The notes: generated from the letters alone by a model not told the origin. A DNA stretch of 43,526 bases from Planctomycetota bacterium (GCA_016177925.1 JACOUH010000295.1:1-43526), one strand, 5' to 3'; positions 30,943 through 39,778 are shown, numbered from the stretch's first letter. Numbers and translations are program-made.

Positions 30943-31695
30943 TTACTCCTTGCTCACCGCGTCCATCACCTCTTCCGTCAGAGTCAGGTTCGAGTAAACG
31001 TTCTGCACGTCGTCCTGATCGTCCAGCGCTTCCAAGAGCCGCATCACCTTCTTCGCCGTCTCGACGTCCTTGTCGACGTGGACCTTCGGCAACTGCGTGA
31101 TCTCGGCGTGGATCGGCGTGACGTTGTTCTGCTCCAGCGCCGCCTTGACGTGCGAGAACGAACCCGGGTCGCAGATGATGTCGAACGTGTCGCCGGAGCG
31201 CTTCAGGTCCTCGGCGCCGGCGTCGAGGACGATGCCCATCAGCGTGTCCTCGTCGGTGCCCGTCGCGGAGACGCCGATCAGCCCCTTGCGCTCGAACAGG
31301 TAGGCGACGTTGCCCGCCGAGCCCATGTGCCCGCCGCCCTTCTCAAAGAGCTTGCGGATCTCGCCGGCGGTGCGGTTGCGGTTATCGGTGACCACGTCGA
31401 CCATGACGGCCACCCCGCCGGGACCAAAGCCCTCGTAGGTGATTTCCTCGTAGGTGATCCCTTCCTGTTCGCCGGTGCCACGCTTGATCGCCCGCTCGAT
31501 GTTGTCCTTGGGCATGCTGACGGCGCGGGCCTTGTCGATGGCGTAGCGCAGTTTCAGGTTGCCGTTGGGGTCACCGCCGCCGTGCCGCGCCGCGATGATG
31601 ATCGCTCGGCTCAGCTTGCTCCACAGCTTGCCGCGCTTGGCGTCGACCGCCCCCTTCTTGTGCTTGATGGTCGCCCAGTGGGAGTGCCCTGACAT
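30943..31695 (-). CDS. yebC: YebC/PmpR family transcription/translation regulator
   Basis: 250 residues, the family's usual length, with AAAGGAG 6 bases before the ATG. Signature start MSGHSHWATIKHKKGAVDAK, then the basic KLWSKLSRAIIIAARHGGGDP, IDKARAVSMPKDNIERAIKR, YEGFGPGGVAVMVDVVTDNR and the C-terminal ferredoxin-like part. Known roles are DNA-binding regulation and easing ribosome stalling at proline stretches. That fits its nearness to the infB-rbfA gene group on the same strand. It is the last gene of that group, 50 bases from the TPR gene. Confidence 0.95.
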   Translation of the reverse strand: MSGHSHWATIKHKKGAVDAKRGKLWSKLSRAIIIAARHGGGDPNGNLKLRYAIDKARAVSMPKDNIERAIKRGTGEQEGITYEEITYEGFGPGGVAVMVDVVTDNRNRTAGEIRKLFEKGGGHMGSAGNVAYLFERKGLIGVSATGTDEDTLMGIVLDAGAEDLKRSGDTFDIICDPGSFSHVKAALEQNNVTPIHAEITQLPKVHVDKDVETAKKVMRLLEALDDQDDVQNVYSNLTLTEEVMDAVSKE

Positions 31696-31744
31696 GGTGT
31701 CTCCTTTGTCGCTGCGGTGAGCGCCGCCCCTCCCGGCGAGCGCT

Positions 31745-34036
31745 CTATCGATGGTGTGCGGACGTCTCCAGCTGCTTCAGCTTCTGTTCGATGTCCTTCT
31801 GACGGCCGTCGGCCTTCGGACGGATGCCGTCCTCGTACAGCTTCAGGGCCTTGCGCCAGGCGTCGGCGGCACGGCGGTCGTCCTCCAGACGGAAGTAGAC
31901 GTCGCCGAGATGGTCCCAGACCACCGGGTCCTCGACGCCGTCGGGCAACGCCGTCGCCTTCTCCAGCTGCCGGCGCGCCTCCTTCAGCTTGCCGCGACGG
32001 AACAGCACCCAGCCCAGGCTGTCAACGTAGGCGGCGTTGTCGCGGTCGCTGTCGACGCCCAGCGCGTCGTTGCTGTTGCGCTGCTGCTGATCCAGCTCCA
32101 GCGCCTTGCGGATCAGCCGCTCCGCCTCCTCCAGGTGCTGATTCCGATCGGCCCACAGGTAGCCAAGGTCGTTATTGGCGTGCGCGTCGTCGGGCTCCTC
32201 CGCGAGGATCTTCTGCAGTTGCTCCTCCGACTTGTCCTGTTTGGAAGCCAGGGAGTAGACAGCCGACAGCCTGAAGCGCACTTCCTTGATCGCCGCCTTC
32301 TCCTTCCGCTCCCCTTGCTCCTTCAACAGCGCCTTGCATTCCGCCACCGCCTCGTCGAAGCGCTGCGCCAGGGCCAGCAGATGCGCTCGATCGCAGCGAA
32401 AGGCAACACGCCGTTTGTCCGTCGACGAGGAGTCCACTGCCTTGCCGATCGCCTCCAACGCCTCCTTCGTCCGCCCCAGAGCCATCTGGGCAAAGGCCAT
32501 CTGGGAGTAACAGAAATCCCAATTCGTTTGCAAGGCGTGCTCCAGCCCTTGCTTGCACGTCCGGATGACTTCCTCGTGCTTGCGGGCGCGGTGCAGCACC
32601 AGGAGCAGACCGGCGTAGACCTCCGCCTCGGACTGGCGGCGGACGCCGAAGTCGCGGACGCGGCCTTCCTTGTCGAGGCAACTGCGGTAGAGCTGCTCGG
32701 CGACGTCAAGCTGGCCGGTGCGCTCCGCCAGGACGCCCAGCAGCACGCGCAGGTGATAGGACAGCGGCCGACCTTTCAGTATACCCCCGTGGACGACGGG
32801 GAGCAAAGCCTTGACCAGTTCGCGGTCCTCGCGCAGGGCCGCCAGCATGGCCCGGGCATGCGCCGCCTCAGCAGGGTCGCCTGCCTTCTTTTCGTTGTCG
32901 GGCGTGGCGGCGACAACCGCCTCATTGAGCCGATCGAGCAGCTTCCGCAGGCCGGGCTCGCCCTCGTCGCGGTAGACGGCGAACAGCCCGCGGTAGGCCT
33001 CGATGCCGCGCGAGGCGAGCAGGTCCTTGTAGGTGTGCTCCGCCTTTTCCAGCTGGCCCGCGGCGCGATACTCGCGGGCCAGCAACAGACGCAGTGCGTC
33101 GTTGAAGCGGTCGACCTCGGCATACCGCTCCAGCGCCGCAACGACCCCATCGCCGCGGTCCAGTTTGCGGAGGAGCTTGATCTTCAGTTCGTAGCCCTCG
33201 GTGCCCTGCGGCTGGCGGGCGAGATACTGGTCGAGGTGGCGCAGGGCCTCGGCGGGCTTGCCCTGCGAGATGAGTACCTCGGCAAGGTTGAAGGACAGCC
33301 GGGCCGCCCGGCCGGGGTCGCGTTTCTGGGCCGTCTCGAATGCCTTGACGGCACGGTCGGGCCGGCCCGCCTTCAGACACAGGCGGCCGATCCGCTCGTA
33401 GGCCTCGGCCGCCTGCGAGGCCAGGTCCTCGCGCGACAGGGGTCCCAGGTCGACCAGGGCGCCGGGGTGCTCCAGCAACGCCGCCACCTCGCGGAACGCC
33501 GACTCGGCCTTGTCGAACGCCCCTTCCTTCTCGTACAGCGTCCCCAGGTCATAGGCGATCGACAGGTGGACATCGGGCCGCTCCTTCAGTTCCGTGCAGG
33601 CCATTGCCTTTTCCAGGGCGGCACGGGCTTCCTTGTCGCGGTCGAGCGAACGCAGCTGGCGGGCATACAGATACCAGGTGTCATAGTCGCCCGGCTCGAG
33701 CTGGAGGACACGGTGGCAGCAGTCGAGGACGTCCTGCTGGCGGTCGAGAGCGGCATAGAGCGGCAGCATCGCCCGGCGAACGGCGACCGAGTCGGGATCG
33801 AGCCGCAGCGCCTTCTCATAGACCTTCAGGGCTTCGGGCAGTTCGTTGCGGTACACGTGCTGGGCGGCGCGGCCGTAGAGCTTGACGGCCTCGAGGTGGT
33901 CGAGTTGCTTGCGCGTCGGCACCTTGACGGGCCGCTCGGGGACGACGTCCTTGAGGGGCGATTGCTGGGCCCGGAGAGGGACGGGCAAGACGGCGAGCCC
34001 AAGGGCGATCAGGCAGGGTCGAACGGACACAGACAT
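31745..34036 (-). CDS. large secreted TPR-repeat protein
   Basis: 763 residues from ATG at 34036 (GAGGT upstream) with a signal peptide (MSVSVRPCLIALGLAVLPVP then LRAQ). TPR units run through the whole chain: ALKVYEKALRLDPDSVAVRR, LYARQLRSLDRDKEARAALE, AESAFREVAALLEHP, YERIGRLCLKAGRPDRAVKA, LSFNLAEVLISQGKPAEALR and, near the end, LEEAERLIRKALELDQQQRN. It is most likely a periplasmic scaffold or assembly protein. No enzyme domain is seen. It lies 195 bases from the endonuclease III-like gene, a gap in which I saw no gene, and 50 bases upstream of yebC. Confidence 0.8.
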   Translation of the reverse strand: MSVSVRPCLIALGLAVLPVPLRAQQSPLKDVVPERPVKVPTRKQLDHLEAVKLYGRAAQHVYRNELPEALKVYEKALRLDPDSVAVRRAMLPLYAALDRQQDVLDCCHRVLQLEPGDYDTWYLYARQLRSLDRDKEARAALEKAMACTELKERPDVHLSIAYDLGTLYEKEGAFDKAESAFREVAALLEHPGALVDLGPLSREDLASQAAEAYERIGRLCLKAGRPDRAVKAFETAQKRDPGRAARLSFNLAEVLISQGKPAEALRHLDQYLARQPQGTEGYELKIKLLRKLDRGDGVVAALERYAEVDRFNDALRLLLAREYRAAGQLEKAEHTYKDLLASRGIEAYRGLFAVYRDEGEPGLRKLLDRLNEAVVAATPDNEKKAGDPAEAAHARAMLAALREDRELVKALLPVVHGGILKGRPLSYHLRVLLGVLAERTGQLDVAEQLYRSCLDKEGRVRDFGVRRQSEAEVYAGLLLVLHRARKHEEVIRTCKQGLEHALQTNWDFCYSQMAFAQMALGRTKEALEAIGKAVDSSSTDKRRVAFRCDRAHLLALAQRFDEAVAECKALLKEQGERKEKAAIKEVRFRLSAVYSLASKQDKSEEQLQKILAEEPDDAHANNDLGYLWADRNQHLEEAERLIRKALELDQQQRNSNDALGVDSDRDNAAYVDSLGWVLFRRGKLKEARRQLEKATALPDGVEDPVVWDHLGDVYFRLEDDRRAADAWRKALKLYEDGIRPKADGRQKDIEQKLKQLETSAHHR

Positions 34037-34231
34037 GACCTCTTCTCACCTCCCGCTCCGAAAGGGGAACCGTCCGGGAAGCCATTGCCCTTTCGCAGGA
34101 TAGCGCGACAGCGGCGGAGGGGCAAGACGGAGAAACAGACGCTCTGCGGGCAATGCCGCGAGGCGCTCTTCCCGACCGACAGGGATTGTAACCGAGGTGC
34201 GCTCGCGTTGAAAATGCGAAATCCGCCCTGG

Positions 34232-34954
34232 TTAGCCGCGACGCGCGAGCGTGCGCGTGGCGCGGGCGGCGGAGAGGATCTCGGCACCGAGTTCGTGGGC
34301 TGTGGGACACTCCGCCGCGAGCGGGCAGGCGGAACAGTTCGGCTCGTCGTCCCAGCAGAATTCCTGACCCACATGGCTGGCCAACTCGGTGAACGCCAAC
34401 CCCTTCGCCTTGGGTACCAGATGCTCCAGGCTGGTGCGCAGCGCTTCGCGCTCCTCCTGGTCGCGATCGAGCAGGCCCAGCCGGCGGGAGACGCGCAGCG
34501 TCGGCTCGTCGACGGGGATGGCGTGGCCACCCAGCGAATTCTGCAGCACCCAGGCGATGACGTAGTCGCTGGACGCCTGGTAACGCTGCAGCGACTTGGC
34601 CGCCTGCTTGACTCCCTTCTTGTGCAGCGATTCCAGGTCGAACGAGAAGGTCGCCTCGAAGACTTCCTGCAGGAAGGAGATGATGCGCTCGGCCCGCTGC
34701 TCCGGGCCGGACAGGTCGCCGAGGACTTCCTCCACCTCGCGCGGGGAGCTGACCCGGATCTCGTTCCAGTCGAAGAATCGCTCGCGAAGGTTGCTGAAGG
34801 CGAGATCGGCCTGTTCGCGCGTGGCGTCCTCGCGGCAGACCCCGTAGATGAACTGCTCCAGCACGGGCCGCGCTTCCTGCTCGGCGGCCTCGCAGTTCTT
34901 CAGCAGCGAGAAGAACTGCGTCAGGGCCCGTTGTTTGTTGGTAGTGGTGGCCAT
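34232..34954 (-). CDS. endonuclease III-like protein with Fe-S motif, catalytic lysine absent
   Basis: 240 residues from ATG at 34954; codons further upstream are repeat-derived. The Fe-S motif C-x6-C-x2-C-x5-C (CWDDEPNCSACPLAAEC) matches endonuclease III. The central part YQASSDYVIAWVLQNSLGGH then AIPVDEPTLRV aligns with LPGVGRKTANVVLNTAFGWP then TIAVDTHIFRV in the family. The Asp (VDEP) is kept, but the hairpin glycines and the catalytic Lys (Tyr here) are lost. It may bind DNA without lyase activity or be a glycosylase of changed chemistry. The last codons and stop are formed by a half-copy of the TTAGCCGCGACGCG repeat (34231-34250). It is separated from rbfA by an AATC-rich inverted repeat. 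Confidence 0.7.
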   Translation of the reverse strand: MATTTNKQRALTQFFSLLKNCEAAEQEARPVLEQFIYGVCREDATREQADLAFSNLRERFFDWNEIRVSSPREVEEVLGDLSGPEQRAERIISFLQEVFEATFSFDLESLHKKGVKQAAKSLQRYQASSDYVIAWVLQNSLGGHAIPVDEPTLRVSRRLGLLDRDQEEREALRTSLEHLVPKAKGLAFTELASHVGQEFCWDDEPNCSACPLAAECPTAHELGAEILSAARATRTLARRG

Positions 34955-34984
34955 ACGCGTGTCAAAATCCCCCTTCTGAGGATT

Positions 34985-35087
34985 GTTGATTTTCGATTTT
35001 CGAGGATCGATTGTCGGTTTACGGCCCGACGGGGACGTTGTCCAGGTAGGTCGCAATCGCAAATCACAAATCAAAAATCGAAAATCC
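34985..35087. repeat. imperfect inverted repeat rich in GATTTTCGATTTT
   Basis: The left arm (34985-35017, GTTGATTTTCGATTTTCGAG) pairs imperfectly with the right arm (about 35050-35087, ending AATCAAAAATCGAAAATCCG), about 30 bases apart. It fills almost the whole gap between rbfA and the endonuclease III-like gene. It is AT-rich in contrast to its surroundings, and it is unlike the other palindromes here. Confidence 0.7.
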
Positions 35088-35089
35088 GT

Positions 35090-35524
35090 TTAGGAGCCCA
35101 CAGGGCTCTCTTCCGCCGTTCCGTCGGCAGAGTTTGCGGGGACGTCGGGCGCGGCGCTCTCCTGGTCCTTGGGGCCCGACTGAGCGAGCGCCTCGTTGAT
35201 CAGCCGCGTCATCTCGATGCTGCGCTTGACGCCCTCGTCGAGGACGAACTCGATCACCGGCGTGAAGCGCGTCTGCAACCGCTTGGCGAGCTTCGCCTGG
35301 ATGAACCCGCCCGAGTGACGCAGCCCGTGCATGCAGAGGTTCTGCTCGCGCGGCGAGCCCATCACGGAGACGAAAACCTTGGCGTGCTGTAGGTCCCCGG
35401 ACACCTCGGCACGGGTGACCGTGACCCCCTTGACGCGCGGGTCGCGCAACTCGAAGAGGATCGTCTCGCTGGCGACTTCCCGGATGGCTTCGGCGACACG
35501 TGCAAGTCGGTGGGTCTTCATCAT
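35090..35524 (-). CDS. rbfA: ribosome-binding factor A
   Basis: 144 residues from ATG at 35524 (ATG at 35521 is equally possible; earlier codons lie in a repeat). The KH-type core is visible: HRLARVAEAIREVASETILF, ELRDPRVKGVTVTRAEVSGD, LQHAKVFVSV, and the C-terminal FTPVIEFVLDEGVKRSIEMT. It binds 30S precursors during 16S maturation. An acidic, Ala/Pro/Glu-rich tail of about 30 residues follows the family core. It is normally downstream of infB; here DUF503 and a palindrome lie between. Confidence 0.9.
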   Translation of the reverse strand: MMKTHRLARVAEAIREVASETILFELRDPRVKGVTVTRAEVSGDLQHAKVFVSVMGSPREQNLCMHGLRHSGGFIQAKLAKRLQTRFTPVIEFVLDEGVKRSIEMTRLINEALAQSGPKDQESAAPDVPANSADGTAEESPVGS

Positions 35525-35542
35525 CGGCTCTCGGCGGGTGCC

Positions 35543-35601
35543 CCTTAGCCCGCAGCGCAAGCAAAGAACACAACAAACCTCGCTGGCGCGTCGGGCTAAG
35601 G
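35543..35601. repeat. palindromic repeat, TTAGCCCG subfamily (degenerate copy)
   Basis: Right arm CCTCGCTGGCGCGTCGGGCT (35578 on) equals the arm of the 28985-29040 copy; the left arm (35543-35566, CCTTAGCCCGCAGCGCAAGC) has several mismatches. Loop AACACAACAA again resembles the sister copy. It ends at the base before the DUF503 stop codon, in the DUF503-rbfA gap. Confidence 0.8.
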
Positions 35602-35880
35602 TCAGGCTTCCAGTTCGTGGTCAAGGAACTCCGCGACTGGGTGGCAGCGCAGGGCGGAGACGACCTTCTCCAATACCTCCCGCACGTCGCGTGCCTCTTC
35701 GCCGACCATCGCAAAGCCGAGGACGACCAGCTGCCGATGATCGCGTGCCTCCACCTCGGCGGCGGAGACGTTGAACTGGTTGCGCAGCCGATCGAGGATG
35801 CTGCGCACCACCTGCCGCTTGTCCTTCAGACTCTGCGACCCGCGTATCAGCAGGCGGGCCTTGAGCGAACCGACGATCAT
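35602..35880 (-). CDS. DUF503 (YlxP-like) protein
   Basis: 92 residues. The ATG at 35880 shares a base with the infB stop (TAATG). DUF503 signature: MIVGSLKARLLIRGSQSLKD, KRQVVRSILDRLRNQFNVSA, AEVEARDHRQLVVLGFAMVG, then DVREVLEKVVSAL. In Firmicutes a member (ylxP) sits in the nusA-infB-rbfA operon, and here it lies exactly between infB and rbfA, so it is likely part of the translation/ribosome maturation operon. The molecular role is unknown. Confidence 0.85.
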   Translation of the reverse strand: MIVGSLKARLLIRGSQSLKDKRQVVRSILDRLRNQFNVSAAEVEARDHRQLVVLGFAMVGEEARDVREVLEKVVSALRCHPVAEFLDHELEA

Positions 35881-38867
35881 TACGACAGCGTCCGCTGGAC
35901 TTTCTGGATGCGGTAGGCCTCGATGACGTCGTCCACCTTGATGTCGTCGTAGCCGCTGATCTTCATGCCACACTCGTAGCTCTGCTGCACCTCGCGGACG
36001 TCGTCCTTGACGCGCTTCAGCGAGTCCAGACCAACCGTGCGGTCCGGGGGCGGGTAGATGACCACGCCACCGCGGATGACGCGCACCAGGGCGGAGCGCT
36101 CGATCGTGCCCTGCGTGACGTAGCAACCGGCGATGGTGCCGACCCGGCTGATCTTGAAGGTGGCCCGGACGACGGCACGGCCCAGGTGGACGATCTCCTC
36201 GCGCGGCTTGAGCTTGCCCTCCAGGGCCGACCGAATGTCGTCGGTCAACTTGTAAATGATGTTGTACTCGCGGATCTGGACGCCGCGCTCCTCGGCCAGT
36301 GCCGTGGCTCGCTCGTCGGGCACGGCGTTGAAGCCGACGATGATGGTGTCCGCCGGCGAGGTCAGCGCCAGGTTGACATCGTTCTCGGTGATGCCGCCGA
36401 TGCCGGTGTGCAGGACGCGGACGCGCACCTCCTCGTGGTGCAACTTCTCCAGCTCCTTGCGGATCGCCTCGACCGAGCCGCGCACGTCGGCCTTGAGGAT
36501 GATCTTCAACTCGGCGACCTTGGCCTTGCTGAGGTCCTCCAGCACGGTCGGGCCGCGCGTCGGGACGGCGGCCGCATGCAGCTTCTGCCGTCGCTTCTCG
36601 GCGATGTCGCGGGCCTTGATCAGATCGTCGACAACGACGAACGGGTCGTCGGCGAAGACACCCTCGCCCTCGCTGACCGAGGCCTCCAGGCAGGTGCCCT
36701 GGGCCGGCTTGTTCGGGTTGGCCTTCAACTCGGCCAACTCAGCCACCACCGAGAGCTGCTCGAGCAGCTGGTCGATGCCCTTGCCGGTCGCGGCGCTGGT
36801 CTGCACGAACGGCACCTCGCCGCCCATGGTGTCGGGGAGCACATCCAGGCCGTACAGCTGCTGCTCGGCCTTCTTGATGTTGGCGTTGGGCAGGTCGACC
36901 TTGTTGATTGCCACCACCATGGCGACGCCGGCGGCCCGGGCGTGGCTGATGGCCTCCTCAGTCTGCGGCATGACGCCGTCGTCGGCGGCGACGACGATGA
37001 CGGCGATGTCGGTGACGTTGGCGCCGCGGGCCCGCATCTTGGTGAAGGCCTCGTGGCCGGGCGTGTCGAGGAAGGTGATCGGCTTGCCGTCCTTCTCGAC
37101 GCGCCAGGCGCGGATCGACTGGGTGATGCCGCCAGCCTCGGTGGCGACGACGTTGGACTGCACGCCGTACTGCTGGCGAATGCGGTCCAAGAGCGAGGTC
37201 TTGCCGTGGTCGACGTGGCCCATGATGGTCACGACGGGCGCGCGCAGCACCAGGTCTTCGGGCTTGTCTTCCTGTTCCAGGAGGAGCTTGAGCTGCTCCT
37301 CCGCGTCGGGCGGGCGCTTGATGTCCAGTTCGACCCCCTTCTCCAGAGCGAGGGCCTCGGCCAGGTCGGGGTCGAGCGTCGAGTTGATGGTGACCGTGCG
37401 CGGGGCACCGAGGTCCATCAACTTCAGGAGCACTTCGCCAGCGCGAATGCCCATCGCTTCGGACAGCGAGCGAACGGTGATGGGCAGTTCGATCGGCACG
37501 TTGCCCTTGCGGGCGACGGTGCCCGGCTGCTTCTTCGGCCGGCGGCGAATGCCTTCCTTGATGCGCTGGGGGCGGTCCGAGTCCTCGACGAGGAGCGTCT
37601 TGCCGCTGCCGCGCGCCTCGCGCTCCTTCTGGCGCTTGGCCCGGTCGGCATGGCGCTGATCGCGACCAATGACGCCGCCGGTCAGCTTCTTCTTCGCGTT
37701 CTTGCGGTCGCCCTCTTCATCGTCCTCGGGCGGTTCCTCGACGATGGGGGTGCCGGTCGTCGGTCGGGACGGCGGGCGGAGGAGGTCTTCGATGCGGATT
37801 GGCTTGTCGCCCTGCATTAACTCGACCGGGATGTCGGCGATCTTGCGGGGCCCTGTCTGCGGGGGGTGCTTCTTTTGGTCTTCTCCCTGTTTCGCCTTGG
37901 GCGGCGTCGGGTGTTTCGACAGCGAGCCGCGGAGCGACTGCGGCTGCGCCGGCGACGGGACGGGACGAGACGAGCGGCTCCCGCCGGGCCCGGGTCGGTT
38001 CCCGCCACGGCGGTCGAGGTCGCGCATGGGGCCAGTGCTGGACCGAAGAGGCGGGGTGGCTGGCTGCGGCGGGGCACCCGCGCCAGCGGGTCGCGGCCCC
38101 TGGGGCGTGGGGGCGAGCGGCGGGTGGGGCGCGGTCGAGGGCTCTTCGGGCGGCTTCGTGCCGGCGGGGGCCGGCGAGACTTCCGGCGGCGCGGGCAGTT
38201 GCAAGGCGGCAGCCGGCGCGACCTCCAGGGGCGCAGCCGGCTCCAGCGCGCCAGCAGCTTCCGGCACGGCTGGCGTCAGGGGTGCCGGCAGCGTCGGGGT
38301 GGTTGCAACAGGCACGGGCGAGGCCAAAGGTGCCACGGGTGCCGGGATCGGCGGAGGCGGGGTCTTCGCGGCGGCCGGCGCTTCAGGCACCGGAGGTGGC
38401 GGAATCGGTGGCGCCGTGGGCAATTCCCCGGCCTGCGGCCGAGGCACCGGCGGCTGCGGGATGGGTGGCGGCTCGTGCGCCGTGGCCGGGACGTGCGGAC
38501 GCGGGACCGGAGGGATCGGGGGCACGGGCGGCGCCTCGTGCGTCGGGACGGGGCGGCCCTTCAGGGTCGGGACAGGGGTGGTCGGCTTGGGGAGGGACGG
38601 AGGCGTGGGGGGCTTCTGCGCAACCGGAGGCGCGGACGCTCCCTTGTGAACCAACTCGACCAGCAGGTCGCGCTGTTCAGGGTCGAGGCTGCTGAGCTGA
38701 TTCTTCACGTCGATGTTGGCCTTCTGGCACAGGTCGAGCAGGTCCTTGCTCTCCATGTTCAGCTCGCGGGCCAGGATGTAAACACGCACTTTGTCTTGCG
38801 GCAAGCGGCACTCCCCGTACTTCGGTTGTAACACTCTCGGACTGAGGAATCCGATCAACCCTTCCAT
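35880..38867 (-). CDS. infB: translation initiation factor IF-2
   Basis: 995 residues if the ATG at 38867 is used. TTG at 38804 with GGGGAG 6 bases upstream is a good alternative and lies closer to the conserved KVRVYILARELN. The IF2N domain (about 25-70) is followed by a long Pro/Ala-rich linker (about 80-360) with PPIPPVPRP-type runs. The GTPase is complete: GHVDHGKTS (550-558), DTPGHEAF, NKVD (655-658), then domains II, III and the fMet-tRNA-binding C-terminal domain with VGRAVVRATFKISRVGTIAG and GLDSLKRVKDDVREV. It is the first gene of the minus-strand group infB-DUF503-rbfA. nusA is not adjacent upstream. Confidence 0.95.
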   Translation of the reverse strand: MEGLIGFLSPRVLQPKYGECRLPQDKVRVYILARELNMESKDLLDLCQKANIDVKNQLSSLDPEQRDLLVELVHKGASAPPVAQKPPTPPSLPKPTTPVPTLKGRPVPTHEAPPVPPIPPVPRPHVPATAHEPPPIPQPPVPRPQAGELPTAPPIPPPPVPEAPAAAKTPPPPIPAPVAPLASPVPVATTPTLPAPLTPAVPEAAGALEPAAPLEVAPAAALQLPAPPEVSPAPAGTKPPEEPSTAPHPPLAPTPQGPRPAGAGAPPQPATPPLRSSTGPMRDLDRRGGNRPGPGGSRSSRPVPSPAQPQSLRGSLSKHPTPPKAKQGEDQKKHPPQTGPRKIADIPVELMQGDKPIRIEDLLRPPSRPTTGTPIVEEPPEDDEEGDRKNAKKKLTGGVIGRDQRHADRAKRQKEREARGSGKTLLVEDSDRPQRIKEGIRRRPKKQPGTVARKGNVPIELPITVRSLSEAMGIRAGEVLLKLMDLGAPRTVTINSTLDPDLAEALALEKGVELDIKRPPDAEEQLKLLLEQEDKPEDLVLRAPVVTIMGHVDHGKTSLLDRIRQQYGVQSNVVATEAGGITQSIRAWRVEKDGKPITFLDTPGHEAFTKMRARGANVTDIAVIVVAADDGVMPQTEEAISHARAAGVAMVVAINKVDLPNANIKKAEQQLYGLDVLPDTMGGEVPFVQTSAATGKGIDQLLEQLSVVAELAELKANPNKPAQGTCLEASVSEGEGVFADDPFVVVDDLIKARDIAEKRRQKLHAAAVPTRGPTVLEDLSKAKVAELKIILKADVRGSVEAIRKELEKLHHEEVRVRVLHTGIGGITENDVNLALTSPADTIIVGFNAVPDERATALAEERGVQIREYNIIYKLTDDIRSALEGKLKPREEIVHLGRAVVRATFKISRVGTIAGCYVTQGTIERSALVRVIRGGVVIYPPPDRTVGLDSLKRVKDDVREVQQSYECGMKISGYDDIKVDDVIEAYRIQKVQRTLS

Positions 38868-39403
38868 TCTATCCGAATCCTGCCATTCTTGAAAAGGGAT
38901 TCTCCCAGCGGACACGACGACAGGCAAGAGGTTCTCTCCCAAACGTGGTGGGCCGGGTCGGACAATGTGCAACCTCGAGTCGTCCGCCTGGCGGCGCAGG
39001 ACATCTGCCACCGAATCCTCCTGCGAAGGCACGTGGATAAGGGTACACGCGGCAAGCGTGGATGACGAGTCAAAAAGTTGAGAGCTTGTCGTTGACCGAA
39101 GATGGCGAGGGGTTCCAGGATCGGTCGACGGCGCCCGCCGACAAGAGGGAGATGCTCGTTTGAGATAGCACTTTGCGCTTGCTGCATCATTCGGGGGAAG
39201 CCAAGACATCTCTGTGCGCGGCGTGTATCATGACCTTCGTCCAGCGTTGGTCGGCAACCAGGACGAAGGCTTCGACGTCTTCTCGGGTAGCAAAGGCGCC
39301 GAATCAGCCTCCGTACTTGACCGGGCCGGCAGGAAGGAAAACCGAGACAACAAGTTCACCTGGCTGGCCCGGCAAGTGCGCTTGGTCGTTTGTGGAGTTC
39401 GTC
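38868..39403. other. intergenic region upstream of infB and of a small plus-strand gene
   Basis: About 535 bases. It should carry the infB promoter. A minus-strand TTGACT is at about 39067-39072, but no convincing -10 follows at normal spacing. A short minus-strand frame at 39187-39303 reads 37 protein-like residues (FGAFATREDVEAFVLVADQR, then WTKVMIHAAHRDVLASPE and stop) without a start. It may be the end of a lost gene. No RNA gene was recognised. Confidence 0.35.
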
Positions 39404-39610
39404 ATGCCTGAGCTTTCCGGACCTACCACCTACCTCGAAAAGCTGCAGTTCGCGCAACGGGTCATTCGAGCCGCTCAATTCCGGTTCGATCAGAAACAGG
39501 CGATCCGGGAATTGTGCGAAGCGCTGAATGAACTCGTCGCCGCCCTGCTTGACAGGGAACAACGGGGCACAGCGCCGCCGGACCCGGGCCAGTCAGACAA
39601 ACAACCCTGA
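39404..39610 (+). CDS. small hypothetical protein
   Basis: 68 residues from ATG at 39404 with GGAG 6 bases upstream. The frame is open upstream to 39173, but earlier residues are low-complexity. Sequence: PELSGPTTYLEKLQFAQRVI, then RAAQFRFDQKQAIRELCEAL, NELVAALLDRE and a Gln/Pro-rich end, giving two or three helices. I do not recognise the family. It stands alone between infB (divergent) and a palindromic repeat. Confidence 0.5.
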   Translation: MPELSGPTTYLEKLQFAQRVIRAAQFRFDQKQAIRELCEALNELVAALLDREQRGTAPPDPGQSDKQP

Positions 39611-39667
39611 CCGTCACGCATGATGGGGTGGGCTTGGTGCCGCCGAGTGCCGAACGTTCGGCATGTC

Positions 39668-39768
39668 AGAGCGCTTTGCGTTCGGGTGTAGCGACGGGAC
39701 CCGACGTCCCCGCGCTGGCGCTTGGGGCTTGTGTCAAGCGCTACACCCACCTGCAAACTGGGCTAATC
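39668..39768. repeat. palindromic repeat with mixed parts (outer arms of one family, core of another)
   Basis: Outer ends AGAGCGCTTTGC (39668) and TGCAAACTGGGCTAATC (39768) match the outer ends of the 11491-11594 element. Next are 10-bp arms GGGTGTAGCG (39685) and CGCTACACCC (39748). The core (GTCCCCGCGCTGGCGCTTGG then GGCTTGTGTC) is identical over about 30 bases to the core of the 16591-16648 palindrome but lacks its left half. So it is built from pieces of two other families. Confidence 0.75.
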
Positions 39769-39778
39769 AGACGGTTCG

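Noticed and set aside
31751..35392. A 1213-residue plus-strand frame opposite the TPR, endonuclease III-like and rbfA genes
   Set aside because: It crosses three well-supported genes on the other strand and shows only the antisense composition of TPR-coding DNA.
38855..39190. Extra N-terminal domain of IF-2 from the longer open frame to 39209
   Set aside because: The residues are low-complexity and not IF-2-like; the conserved IF2N domain starts near 38790.
39187..39303. Separate minus-strand gene of 37 residues
   Set aside because: It is protein-like but has no start codon, and no family was recognised, so it is only mentioned under the intergenic region.
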